Assembly: GCA_031259745.1 (NCBI GenBank)
Contig: JAIRLB010000035.1
Span: forward strand, 1-11,853
Origin: Rickettsiales bacterium
GTDB lineage: Bacteria > Pseudomonadota > Alphaproteobacteria > Rs-D84
DNA: 11,853 nucleotides
Direction of reading: 5' to 3'
The notes beneath the pieces are model-generated. The model was not told where the DNA came from, ran no database searches, and worked only from the letters and a program-made list of their open reading frames with translations. Made by a program: the position numbers and the translations under genes. Positions 4,998 to 11,853 of the stretch are shown here, piece by piece. Positions within the stretch are counted from its first letter, which is position 1. Every line of letters begins with the position of its first letter.

Positions 4998-6242
4998 ATG
5001 ATAAAAAAACCGGAACTTTTGGCGCCTGCGGGAACATTGGCAGGCTTGAAGACAGCCGTTCTATACGGCGCGGATGCCGTTTATGCCGGGCTGCCGGGGT
5101 TTTCTATGCGCGCCCGCGCCAAGATGTCTGCGGATGAAATGAAAGAGGGCATTGATTTTGCGCATGCGCATGGCAAAAAGGCATATCTGGCTTTTAATCT
5201 GTTCGCGCACGATAACGATTATAATCTTCTGCCAAAAATATCTGAAACTATTGCGGCCTTGAATCCGGACGCGCTGATAGTTTCTGATCCTGGCATTGTC
5301 ATATGGGTGCGTGAAAACCATCCGGACATGCCGATTCATATTTCAACCCAGGCCAACATCTGCTCTGCGAATACTGTTAAATTCTGGCAGCAGGCGGGCG
5401 CTTCCTTGTGCGTTTTGGCGCGCGAAGTATCCCATCGCGAATTCAAGGAAATCCGTAAAAAATGTCCGGATGTCGGATTGGAAATCTTTATTCATGGCGC
5501 GATGTGCATGTCTTATTCCGGCAGATGTCTGCTGTCTAATTTTGCGACGGGCCGTCCGGCCAATCGCGGCGCATGCGCGCAGCTGTGCCGCTGGAAATAC
5601 GATGTCGTTTTGCGCGAAAAGGAATCCGGCCTGGAAATGCCGCTTGATGAAGATGAGCGCGGCGCATACATTATGAATTCCAAGGATTTATGCTTGATGC
5701 CAAGGCTGAAAGAGATAATCGAATCCGGCGCGGACTCGCTGAAAATCGAAGGCCGCAACCGCAGCGAATATTATGTCGGTTCGGTTGTCCATGCATATCG
5801 CTGTGCGATAGACGCATACTTTGCGGATCCGGAAAATTTTGATCCGGCGCCGTTTATGCAAGATTTGAATATTTTAGAAACGCGCGGATATACAACTGCG
5901 TTTTTTGACGGGCCGGTTGGTTCGGACGCGCATGATTATAAATCGACGCGTTCTTCTTCCGATTACCAGGCGGCGGGCATCGTGACGGATGCGACCGGTG
6001 ACGATATTGTTATGGAATTGCGCAATGAAATCAAGCGGGGCGATGATATTAACTTCATTCTGCCGGGCTGTACGGAACATTCGATAGTTCGCTTGTTCGA
6101 AATCATCAATGCGAAAAATGATGAAAGATTGGGAAAAATGTCGGCCGGTCAAACGAACGGCATAAAAATCCCAAAATCTTGGATAAAACCAGAAGATTTG
6201 GAATCATTTGTTCCACTGGTTGTCGCATATAAGAAGAAATAA
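4998..6242 (+). CDS. trhP: U32 family protein, probable tRNA hydroxylation protein TrhP (YegQ-type)
   Basis: 414 residues. The family signature is complete: EIFIHGAMCMSYSGRCLLS (162-180). Cys170, Cys177, Cys193 and Cys197 match the four cysteines that in U32 proteins hold an iron-sulfur cluster. An N-terminal TIM-barrel-like half begins KPELLAPAGTLAGLKTAVLYGADAVY, with LKIEGRNRSEYYV at 248-260. A separate C-terminal domain (about 325-410, starting QAAGIVTDATGDDIVME) corresponds to the U32 C-terminal extension, which favours TrhP over the shorter UbiU/UbiV; RlhA is longer still. TrhP is required with prephenate for 5-hydroxyuridine at position 34 of tRNAs; older annotations call it a peptidase or collagenase, which is not supported. 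The start at 4998 begins exactly at the conserved N-terminus, but the ribosome binding site is weak. One of its expected substrates, tRNA-Thr(UGU), is encoded just upstream. Confidence 0.88.
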   Translation: MIKKPELLAPAGTLAGLKTAVLYGADAVYAGLPGFSMRARAKMSADEMKEGIDFAHAHGKKAYLAFNLFAHDNDYNLLPKISETIAALNPDALIVSDPGIVIWVRENHPDMPIHISTQANICSANTVKFWQQAGASLCVLAREVSHREFKEIRKKCPDVGLEIFIHGAMCMSYSGRCLLSNFATGRPANRGACAQLCRWKYDVVLREKESGLEMPLDEDERGAYIMNSKDLCLMPRLKEIIESGADSLKIEGRNRSEYYVGSVVHAYRCAIDAYFADPENFDPAPFMQDLNILETRGYTTAFFDGPVGSDAHDYKSTRSSSDYQAAGIVTDATGDDIVMELRNEIKRGDDINFILPGCTEHSIVRLFEIINAKNDERLGKMSAGQTNGIKIPKSWIKPEDLESFVPLVVAYKKK

Positions 6243-6304
6243 TAAAAATTACAGGGTCGTTTTTCAAAACTTGATTTGTTTGAAAGCGCGATTGCAAGAA
6301 AATA

Positions 6305-7948
6305 TTAATATTCCGACATGTTCGGAATAATCACCGCATCGTTGTATTGGGATAAGAAACGCGTTCCGGTCGCGCAGTAGAATTTCTGCAATGAATCCTT
6401 ATACTCCTGGACGGCGGATACCCAGCGGGCATCTATTTCATCTTGGGCGCCCTGGTATGCGGTGAACGCGCCCAAGCCCGCGCCGGCACCCGCGCCGATC
6501 AATGTCGATTTCAGGCGCGCCTTGTTGTTAATATCAATAACGCCGCCGTCGTCGGCATCAACAGTCAGGGGATAAAATTGCTGCAATGTCCACACGCCAT
6601 TCAAGTTGCCTGCTTCGCCCTTAGTGTTGCGGCTAAGAATCGGTGCATTTTTATTAAATTGGTCGTTGCGCCATTTATACCAATCAGTCATTTTTACGCC
6701 AAATGTCTTATCATGAAAATCCGGAATCATCGCCGCAATGCGTTCGGATGGAGTGACGGCGGATGTGGCTTTAATCCAGATTCCTCCCGAATCATCGGAA
6801 TAACCATTCGTCATGGTCTTATTTTGAATATTAAATGTATATTGCTCATTAGGTTTTTCTTTGATCTTTAAGAATCCCTGATCGGCAATGCCTTCTTCAA
6901 CAGAATTGTAATAATTATCAAATACCAAAGCAATTATGGATTTCTCCGTACAATCGCTAAAAGTATTACCTGAATTTGTCTCGCATACGGCTGTCTTATT
7001 GTTGCTGATGTTATAGAATCCGGTTTGAGGTGATGCCAGTTTTTCACCTTTTTGCAATATGCCCCACAAACACGTTGTTTCGGCTTCATTTACTTTGCAT
7101 TTTTCAATACGTAAAACGGAATCGCCGCTGCCGATCATATTTCCAATAACGCCGCCGGCCGTCGCATTAACGCCCGCGGACAGAATCATATCGCCGCCAA
7201 CCTTGCCGGCATAGCTGCTGCCGGCCATGATGCCGGCCCCCGACAAAGCGCCGACAACGGCGCCGGTTGTATCCTTTTTGCCGGTGGCGACATCTTTCTT
7301 GCCGGTCAAATATCCGCCGATGCCGCCCAGAGCAGCACCCGCCGCGATTTTGAATCCGGCGTTCTTTTTTTGTTCGTCATTCATTATCTTGATTACGTCA
7401 TCTACGGTGGGCTCGCGGTCGGCCGGAAAGGTAACATTGCCGGCTTCGTTAGTATAAGTCGCCTCTGGAAAATTGCTGATGTTGCAGTCTATGGCATCGC
7501 CGGCTGCAATATTTGCCCGCGCCAGCACGGTATCGTTAATGCCGTCCGTATATTGGCGCAATTCGACAACCGCAACGCAAGTCGTCGGCTGATTGATATT
7601 ATGGCCGCTGGTCGGACGGTCCCATGCAAAGCTGCCGCTGGGATAGATTCTTGCGCAGGCCTCTAAATTGGTCATGCCGACGCCGGCAGATGTGTCGCCG
7701 CGTGCGATTTGTTCGGCTAAATCGCTACTGGCCACGCGCACGGGCAGATTTTCAGCTGTCGCCTGGGGCTGCTGTTGATTATAATATTCGGCCTGCTGCC
7801 GCATTGCCGCGACCTGCTGATAAGCGGCCGCATAACCGCGCGATTGATTATTGACACGAACAGCGGCAGTTGCGCTTTGCACATAAAGAATAGAGAGCAA
7901 AGAACAAAGAGCGGATTGCAAAGTAAAAATGACAAATGATTGCTTCAT
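6305..7948 (-). CDS. Large exported protein with glycine-zipper segments
   Basis: 547 residues, not assigned to a named family. Residues 1-29 form a signal peptide (MKQSFVIFTL, hydrophobic SALCSLLSILYV, then ATAA). A Gln-rich stretch (43-64) follows. Four Gly/Ala-rich small-residue segments look like glycine zippers: 203-216 (GAALGGIGGYLTG), 229-243, 263-275 and 484-500 (IGAGAGAGLGAFTAYQG). Such segments insert into or oligomerise on membranes in several outer-membrane proteins. Between them is a mixed alpha/beta region with cysteines at 284, 293, 322 and 333. The C-terminus is not aromatic-barrel-like (NMSEY). The gene follows the beta-barrel gene 8017-9117 on the same strand after 68 nt, with AGAG before the start, so cotranscription is likely and a joint envelope assembly is a reasonable inference. 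Location (periplasm or outer membrane) is inferred only. Confidence 0.85.
   Translation of the reverse strand: MKQSFVIFTLQSALCSLLSILYVQSATAAVRVNNQSRGYAAAYQQVAAMRQQAEYYNQQQPQATAENLPVRVASSDLAEQIARGDTSAGVGMTNLEACARIYPSGSFAWDRPTSGHNINQPTTCVAVVELRQYTDGINDTVLARANIAAGDAIDCNISNFPEATYTNEAGNVTFPADREPTVDDVIKIMNDEQKKNAGFKIAAGAALGGIGGYLTGKKDVATGKKDTTGAVVGALSGAGIMAGSSYAGKVGGDMILSAGVNATAGGVIGNMIGSGDSVLRIEKCKVNEAETTCLWGILQKGEKLASPQTGFYNISNNKTAVCETNSGNTFSDCTEKSIIALVFDNYYNSVEEGIADQGFLKIKEKPNEQYTFNIQNKTMTNGYSDDSGGIWIKATSAVTPSERIAAMIPDFHDKTFGVKMTDWYKWRNDQFNKNAPILSRNTKGEAGNLNGVWTLQQFYPLTVDADDGGVIDINNKARLKSTLIGAGAGAGLGAFTAYQGAQDEIDARWVSAVQEYKDSLQKFYCATGTRFLSQYNDAVIIPNMSEY
6309..6329 (-). terminator. Possible terminator overlapping the 3' end of the glycine-zipper gene
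   Basis: TATTCCGA (6309-6316) and TCGGAATA (6322-6329) form a perfect 8-bp inverted repeat with a 5-nt loop, covering the last codons of the minus-strand gene. The bases beyond it on the minus strand (TTAATATTTTC) are only moderately T-rich, so this is a weak terminator candidate for the operon. Confidence 0.4.
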
Positions 7949-8016
7949 TTTTTGTTTCTCTATGTTTTTATTCGTCGCTCTCTTTTCTTTTGGCTTTAAT
8001 TTTAGGAAATCGAAAG

Positions 8017-9117
8017 TTAGAACTGCAATCTCATTCTGATGCCTACGTCAATGGTTGTTAAACTTCCGCTTTCATACCAGTTTTTATAATGATGCACGGC
8101 GTCATAAGGCGCCGGGGCTTCGCCGCCCGCGCCGTCAGCCAGATGTTCGGTCTGCGACACGACTATGCTGCCGGATGTTTTCAGCTGGCCCAATCCGCTG
8201 TATCTTGCAAAAAAATCCAATCTGATGCCGCCGTCCAGTTCTGTTGTGACGCCACCTTCGAGCATATATGCCAGCTGTTCGGATGTGCCGCCGTTATGAT
8301 ATCCGTAAATATCAGAAACGGCCGTCAGACTGCCTGCCGCGGCGCCAGCCGGTTCCTGTTCGGAATAGAAAGTTTTATCAAACACCACATAATCGGCAAT
8401 AGTGTTAAGGGAAATTCCGACGCCTGCGCCGATGTATGGGCGCATCGATCCTCCATCCAAATATCCCGTATAGGAATCAATATTATAATAAACGTTCAGC
8501 ATTGTTGCATTTGCCGTAACTGCGCCGCCTGTGACCTGGGTTTTAACAAATCCGCCGTTGCCATTAGAGGTTTCGACGGATTGTGGATATTCGATGCCGC
8601 CGTAACGCGTATAAGAAAAGTCAACGCGAACATCGTTATTGATGGCCGCGCCGACCGATAATTGCAACGGAATGACCGTGCCTGTGTTTAATGCGGCGCT
8701 TTTGAATGCGCCGGGCGCATTGAATGAGTCATCTTCATTCTGATAATCCGCGGATATTGAACCGTTGACAGAGGCGGAATAAGCAACTGAAAGGCCTATG
8801 TACAAACCGCTGTCGGCCAATCTGTCATAATCTGCTGGCTGATAGTATTGGCGGCCGGCATTGGTTGAATTCGAACCGACGCGTGGCAGGGTGCCGGTCA
8901 CGCGCGTGGGGGCCGCGGCAATGCCAGAGCCCGCCTGCATAACTGCGGCCGGCTGCTGCATGACGACCTGCTGCTGTACTTGCCTGTATGCTTGCTGGTA
9001 TGCTGGTTGGGGAATTTGCTGTTGATATGACGGATATGCGGGATAGGCTGCATCGGCCCCAATAGGCAGTGCAAAAAATATTGTTGCTAAAACAGCGGAA
9101 ATGCTGGTTTTTTTCAT
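8017..9117 (-). CDS. Outer-membrane beta-barrel protein with Q/P-rich N-terminal region
   Basis: 366 residues. The signal peptide ends at ADA (residue 23). The mature protein starts with a low-complexity Tyr/Pro/Gln/Ala stretch (24-70, for example AYPAYPSYQQQIPQPAYQQA), then a linker. From about residue 102 there are alternating amphipathic strands (SGLYIGLSVAYSASVNG, VDFSYTRYGGIEY, MRPYIGAGVGISLNT, IRLDFFARYSGLG), ending in VGIRMRLQF. The terminal Phe with alternate hydrophobic residues is the signal read by the BAM machinery. Size and strand pattern suit an 8- to 10-stranded barrel of the OmpA-like/surface-antigen type. The ribosome binding site is GGGACGAG close to the ATG. It is the first gene of a probable operon with the glycine-zipper gene. 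The Gln-rich N-terminus resembles the Gln-rich start of that downstream partner. Specific function unknown. Confidence 0.9.
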   Translation of the reverse strand: MKKTSISAVLATIFFALPIGADAAYPAYPSYQQQIPQPAYQQAYRQVQQQVVMQQPAAVMQAGSGIAAAPTRVTGTLPRVGSNSTNAGRQYYQPADYDRLADSGLYIGLSVAYSASVNGSISADYQNEDDSFNAPGAFKSAALNTGTVIPLQLSVGAAINNDVRVDFSYTRYGGIEYPQSVETSNGNGGFVKTQVTGGAVTANATMLNVYYNIDSYTGYLDGGSMRPYIGAGVGISLNTIADYVVFDKTFYSEQEPAGAAAGSLTAVSDIYGYHNGGTSEQLAYMLEGGVTTELDGGIRLDFFARYSGLGQLKTSGSIVVSQTEHLADGAGGEAPAPYDAVHHYKNWYESGSLTTIDVGIRMRLQF

Positions 9118-9141
9118 TCTCGTCCCATATCTTTATTCATT

Positions 9142-9170
9142 ATTATATCATAAATTTAAGTCATAAAAAA
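9142..9170 (-). promoter_or_regulatory. Likely promoter of the 9117-6305 operon
   Basis: On the minus strand a perfect TATAAT (9147-9142) lies 25 nt before the start codon; the -35 position at 17 nt (9170-9165) is only a T run. Two partial direct repeats of AAAAGCGATAT followed by a TTTATGATTT block lie here (about 9167-9190 and 9237-9273) and could be regulator sites. Confidence 0.5.
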
Positions 9171-9196
9171 GCGATATGTGATTTATGATTTCTGGC

Positions 9197-9210
9197 CCCG
9201 CCCGTGCGGG
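9197..9210. repeat. REP-like GC palindrome
   Basis: CCCGC (9197-9201), loop CCGT, GCGGG (9206-9210), followed by AATGATGG. This CCCGC-n-GCGGGAATGA layout resembles dispersed palindromes common in intergenic DNA of several proteobacteria. It stands in the AT-rich gap between two outer-membrane protein genes. Confidence 0.4.
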
Positions 9211-9306
9211 AATGATGGATAAAAAAGTCATTTCGTAAAAGCGATATTTTTAATACTAGAATTTTATGATTTGCAAATAAAAATCAGCAATCAAAAATCA
9301 TAACTT

Positions 9307-9334
9307 AAAGAAAAGACCCGCATTTCTGCGGGTC
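9307..9334 (-). terminator. Intrinsic terminator of the 9368-10363 gene
   Basis: The perfect 8-bp stem GACCCGCA/TGCGGGTC (9315-9322 with 9327-9334), with a tetraloop that reads GAAA on the minus strand, is followed on that strand by TTTTCTTT (9314-9307). It lies 33 nt after the stop codon. Confidence 0.9.
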
Positions 9335-9367
9335 AGTTTGTCCAATATAAGTTTTAGCTTGCTTTCC

Positions 9368-10363
9368 TCAGAATGCAACGTTCAGACGCACGCCGGCCTC
9401 GGCCTTGACATCTGTTCCGTTCTGGCTGTTAACATGCGCTGTGTCGAATGTGTATTCGCCATACAGGGCAATCTGCACGCTGTCCGTCAGACGGTTCGCG
9501 ACAGATGCCGACAAAATATATTCGTCGAACCCATCATTCATATTTGCCATTGTGGCCGCCAGAGTTGGCGCCAAAGTTGGCAATCCCGCGCCACCGCTGA
9601 TGGACGAGATGCTTTTTATGCCGTTGTCAGCATGGTGCTTGTATGTAAATCCCCCACCCAATGACCATCTTTCGTCAATTTCGTAAAATGCTTTCAGTCC
9701 GGCATTGAATTCGGTTGTTGATTTAAGATTTATAGACAAAGTACCTTGAAACAAAGAATTTGCCGATAAAACGGTTATCTCGTTGTTATCATTTCCGAAT
9801 GTCTGCAAGACTTCCGCAAACACCGCTCCGGTAAACTTGCCCCAGGTTTTACCCAGACGTGTTCCCGCATAGAATCCCCAGCGTCCGTTTGAGTAATTGT
9901 CATACGAAAAGCCAGTTCCTGTTCCACCCAGAGCACTCGATAAATCGAACTTTCCGGTCATCTTGGAAACTCCGCCCAAGTGAGCGTCCACATACCAATC
10001 CCAGATAAAATCGTCATAGCTGTCGAATGCGCGGTATGTCAACCCAAGGCGTCCGAGATGCATTCCCTGGCGGTCAATGTCGCCGTCATGGGTGTATCCG
10101 AACGATCCGTTTACAGACAGCCTGTCGGTAATTCCATAACCGATATCTTCCTGTCCGCGATAAATTGGGAATTCAATCGCGCCGGCATGATTTTTTTTGT
10201 TATTCGCATCGGTGCCATCGGCTTTCTTATACATAATCCCGGCAGATGTTTTGGAATAGAGCTGGCCTTGCGCCGGCAAATACAAAGGATTTTCCATATT
10301 TGCGGCCATCGCAGGCGTTGCCAGAACTGACGCAGCTACGGCCGCTTTCAAAGTTTTCTTCAT
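9368..10363 (-). CDS. Outer-membrane beta-barrel protein
   Basis: 331 residues. The signal peptide ends at AMA (residue 20), followed by ANMENPLYLPAQGQLYSKTS, a conserved-looking N-terminal plug or first strand. The rest is repeated amphipathic strands with aromatic belts (YGITDRLSVNGSFGY, GRLGLTYRAFD, WDWYVDAHLGG, WGFYAGTRLGK, AVFAEVLQTFG, VQIALYGEYTFDTA), ending AGVRLNVAF with the terminal Phe required for BAM recognition. About 12 strands are suggested by length. It may be a porin-like or phenol-degradation-type (MetA-like) barrel; the substrate is unknown. A strong ribosome binding site (TAAGGAG, 8 nt before ATG) and a strong terminator indicate a well-expressed monocistronic gene. It shows no clear sequence similarity to the barrel at 8017-9117. 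It is the only minus-strand gene here ending in TGA. Confidence 0.92.
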   Translation of the reverse strand: MKKTLKAAVAASVLATPAMAANMENPLYLPAQGQLYSKTSAGIMYKKADGTDANNKKNHAGAIEFPIYRGQEDIGYGITDRLSVNGSFGYTHDGDIDRQGMHLGRLGLTYRAFDSYDDFIWDWYVDAHLGGVSKMTGKFDLSSALGGTGTGFSYDNYSNGRWGFYAGTRLGKTWGKFTGAVFAEVLQTFGNDNNEITVLSANSLFQGTLSINLKSTTEFNAGLKAFYEIDERWSLGGGFTYKHHADNGIKSISSISGGAGLPTLAPTLAATMANMNDGFDEYILSASVANRLTDSVQIALYGEYTFDTAHVNSQNGTDVKAEAGVRLNVAF

Positions 10364-10403
10364 GAGTATAACTCCTTAGGTTGTTCATGAAATCACCACA
10401 GCC

Positions 10404-10454
10404 CCCATTATTGGCAAGACCGGGGCCGCATCCCACGCCGCCCATTATTGGCAA
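10404..10454. repeat. Pair of 14-bp direct repeats in the OMP leader
   Basis: CCCATTATTGGCAA occurs at 10404-10417 and again at 10441-10454, 37 bp apart, with a GC-rich segment between. On the minus strand both lie in the presumed 5' leader of the outer-membrane protein gene at 10363. Confidence 0.65.
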
Positions 10455-10485
10455 CAGCATGTTTTTGTGATGCGACAGGCGAATC

Positions 10486-10734
10486 GTGCAATATAATAGG
10501 AACGATGTCAAAAAATCTTTTGTCTTGACATGGCGTTTGAAATATTTTACGGGTAAAATATTATCCAGTTGGCAACTCAGGGAAGGTATCGATATCATCC
10601 GCAGAAAGGTAGAACAATTTGAATCTGATACCGCTCCGGCAATGCAAGTCAAGCCGGAACCAGTGCGGGCTTTGCAGCATGAAAAGACGGAAAACGAGCG
10701 CGTGCGCCAACGTGAGGAAAGAGCTCGCTCATAG
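10486..10734 (+). CDS. Doubtful small ORF (82 codons)
   Basis: The frame runs from a GTG at 10486, with AGG about 9 nt upstream, to TAG at 10732-10734. The product is basic and hydrophilic, with a charged C-terminus (HEKTENERVRQREERARS) likely to be helical. No signal peptide, membrane segment or recognised domain. Against it: the GTG start is weak, and the frame spans two perfect dyads (10505-10531, 10541-10562) that look regulatory for the divergent OMP gene. In favour: codon use in the second half looks similar to its neighbours and the frame ends just before the next promoter. It may be a remnant of a longer gene. Confidence 0.28.
   Translation: MQYNRNDVKKSFVLTWRLKYFTGKILSSWQLREGIDIIRRKVEQFESDTAPAMQVKPEPVRALQHEKTENERVRQREERARS
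10505..10531. promoter_or_regulatory. Dyad with divergent TTGACA elements
   Basis: ATGTCAA (10505-10511), 13 nt, TTGACAT (10525-10531): a perfect 7-bp inverted repeat that presents a consensus -35 hexamer on each strand. The minus-strand copy (10511-10506) could serve the outer-membrane protein gene, with the -10 position at 17 nt reading CACGAT (weak). It may instead be an operator. Confidence 0.4.
10541..10562. repeat. Perfect 9-bp-arm AT palindrome
   Basis: AATATTTTA (10541-10549), CGGG, TAAAATATT (10554-10562). It lies 9 nt from the preceding dyad. It is suited to binding a dimeric regulator; there is no T tract, so it is not a terminator. Confidence 0.5.
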
Positions 10735-10755
10735 TTGTTTTTTATTAATCCGAAC

Positions 10756-10783
10756 TTGAAATATCCTGAATTTATATTATAAT
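10756..10783 (+). promoter_or_regulatory. Promoter of the 10836 gene
   Basis: -35 TTGAAA (10756-10761), 16-nt spacer, perfect -10 TATAAT (10778-10783). The start is predicted near 10790, leaving a leader of about 46 nt that contains a G6 run and the ribosome binding site. Confidence 0.75.
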
Positions 10784-10835
10784 GCATTAAGCAGAGAAGA
10801 GGGGGGACAGCCCAAAATGCACAAAGGAGTCCACC

Positions 10836-11357
10836 ATGAATAAAGAATCGAACAATACCATCGGACAATCGCTGTCAAGGGCCGAACAGGACAAACTAAA
10901 TTATGCGCTGGCGGAACTGTTTTTCGGTTTGGCCCGTTCCAATTGGGTGCGCGGCGGGTCCTTGGGGACTGCGCGTCAAAAAGCGTTGGATCAAATGGGT
11001 TCTTTCTTGAAATCCAAAAATTCAAATAATCCGGCTGTTCAATATCTGTATAAAACATACATGATAAACAAGACCAAGTGGGCCAAGGTGATCATGACCA
11101 GCAAAAAGTCTGAAAATGAAATCAGCGCCCCAAAAGAAAATTTGAGCAAAGGCACCGCCTGGGGCGCCAAGTGGGTAAACAGGGCTTTGGCCAAATTGAA
11201 CGGCAAGATTAAAGAATTTGAATCGTGCGCAAGTGCCTGTGACAAGCCGGCTGCTGTTGTTATTGAAATGCAGAATGCGGAACTTGCAAATGACAGGGTT
11301 CAAAAGCTGATCCAGCTTCAAATCCAAAAAATCTTTGAAAATTCCAAAGCCGCGTAA
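10836..11357 (+). CDS. Conserved-looking soluble protein of unknown function
   Basis: 173 residues, not recognised. The ATG at 10836 has a strong ribosome binding site (AAAGGAG, 6 nt away) and a near-consensus promoter, so the gene is real and probably well expressed. There is no signal peptide or membrane segment, so it should be cytoplasmic. The sequence is mostly helical and basic: an N-terminal helix with LNYALAELFFGLARSNW (21-37), a Gly/Ser turn (39-45), a middle region with two Trp-containing segments (KTKWAKVIM, GTAWGAKWVNRALAKL), a paired-cysteine turn CASACDKP (131-138), and a C-terminal helix with regular Leu/Ile spacing (AELANDRVQKLIQLQIQKIF, 148-167) that could form a coiled coil. 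It is convergent with glycyl-tRNA synthetase, with a 31-nt gap and no clear terminator. Nothing shows a role. Confidence 0.85.
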   Translation: MNKESNNTIGQSLSRAEQDKLNYALAELFFGLARSNWVRGGSLGTARQKALDQMGSFLKSKNSNNPAVQYLYKTYMINKTKWAKVIMTSKKSENEISAPKENLSKGTAWGAKWVNRALAKLNGKIKEFESCASACDKPAAVVIEMQNAELANDRVQKLIQLQIQKIFENSKAA

Positions 11358-11388
11358 CAAAACTTCGCAGAAAATTGCTAGGATTGTT

Positions 11389-11853
11389 TTACTTGTTGAT
11401 GATTTCAAGCAGACGGAATTTCACATCGTTGATAGAAATGCGCTCTTGTTTCATGCTGTCGCGATGACGCAAAGTGACCGTTCCGTCTTCTGTCGTCTGA
11501 TGGTCGGCGGTAATGCAGACAGGTGTTCCGATTTCATCGTGCCGGCGGTAACTCTTGCCGATATTGCCGGAATTTTCCATTTCGATTCTTCCCAATCCTG
11601 TCTTGCGCAAATCGGACACAATTTCATCAGCAATCGCAACCAATTCTGGAACGTTGCGCGCCAGCGGAATAACCGCGGCCTTGACCGGAGACAATAAGGG
11701 TTTCAGTTTCAGCACCAAGCGTGATTTCCCATCGCCCAGATCTTCTTCGGTATAAGCATTGTGCATAACTGCCAACATGCAACGATTGACACCCATCGCT
11801 GTTTCAACAACATATGGTATGAACGTCTCCCTGGCTTCTGGATCAGTGTATGA
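11389..11853 (-). CDS. glyQS: Glycyl-tRNA synthetase, single-chain (alpha2) type, C-terminal part
   Basis: The frame is open to the right edge, and the visible 154 residues are the C-terminal part of a protein normally 450-500 residues long. It begins within the end of the class II catalytic core: FIPYVVETAMGVNRCMLAVM carries class II motif 3 (Gly-x-Asn/Asp-Arg). The anticodon-binding domain follows: RLVLKLKPLLSPVKAAVIPL opens it, then a long helix, GNIGKSYRRHDEIGTPVCIT, and TVTLRHRDSMKQERISINDV. These match the single-chain homodimeric glycyl-tRNA synthetases, and not the separate GlyQ and GlyS subunits typical of most proteobacteria. The enzyme charges tRNA-Gly in the cytoplasm. Key variant: HRDSMKQ where RDRDTMEQ is usual. 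Threonyl- or prolyl-tRNA synthetase is less likely, because the YVVETAMGVNR and LKPLLSPVKAAV segments are GlyRS-specific. Confidence 0.9.
   Translation of the reverse strand, partial: SYTDPEARETFIPYVVETAMGVNRCMLAVMHNAYTEEDLGDGKSRLVLKLKPLLSPVKAAVIPLARNVPELVAIADEIVSDLRKTGLGRIEMENSGNIGKSYRRHDEIGTPVCITADHQTTEDGTVTLRHRDSMKQERISINDVKFRLLEIINK

Noticed and set aside
8089..8661. Plus-strand 190-codon frame opposite the barrel gene
   Set aside because: Cysteine-rich antisense shadow of a clear beta-barrel coding sequence, with no expression signals.
10227..10868. Long minus-strand frame of 213 codons upstream of and into the OMP gene
   Set aside because: It overlaps the well-supported OMP start out of frame and the 10836 gene; the Gly/Asn-rich part merely reflects the direct repeats. 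No ribosome binding site.

Overview
The window looks like chromosome of a Gram-negative bacterium, most likely an uncultured host-associated proteobacterium (alphaproteobacterial is my guess, not proven). The reasons are two beta-barrel outer-membrane proteins ending in phenylalanine, two lipobox lipoproteins, a decayed two-partner secretion (TPS) locus, Shine-Dalgarno sites, E. coli-like -35/-10 promoters, a tRNA gene with encoded CCA, and AT-rich intergenic DNA between moderately GC genes.

Layout. 1-331 (-): 5' part of a secreted cysteine-rich protein. About 355-584 (-): no convincing protein, but a strong candidate structured RNA gene with a TTCACA-17-TATAAT promoter, a 20-bp segmented closing stem, internal hairpins and an intrinsic terminator. 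696-2608 (+): remains of a TPS locus, namely an FHA/TpsA-like C-terminal fragment, an intact lipoprotein gene, and a broken TpsB transporter gene with a TAG nonsense codon, two frame changes and most of the barrel missing, followed by a good terminator. 2657-3565 (-): a D-2-hydroxyacid dehydrogenase with a promoter that implies an almost leaderless mRNA. 3795-4394 (+): a DUF4823-like lipoprotein. 4618-4693 (+): tRNA-Thr(UGU). 4998-6242 (+): a U32 family protein, probably TrhP, which acts in wobble-uridine hydroxylation of tRNAs including tRNA-Thr(UGU); an 18-bp direct repeat precedes both the tRNA and this gene.

6305-9117 (-): a probable two-gene envelope operon encoding a beta-barrel protein with a Q/P-rich N-terminus and a large exported protein with glycine-zipper segments. 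9368-10363 (-): a second, unrelated beta-barrel protein with its own terminator and a 5' region rich in dyads and repeats. 10486-10734 (+): a doubtful small ORF. 10836-11357 (+): an unrecognised soluble protein with excellent expression signals. 11389-11853 (-): C-terminus of a single-chain glycyl-tRNA synthetase, cut by the window edge.

The common theme is the cell envelope plus tRNA biology. The most novel item is the RNA gene at 355-584, whose topology recalls 6S RNA although its family is not established. No CRISPR array, intact insertion sequence or prophage was seen.
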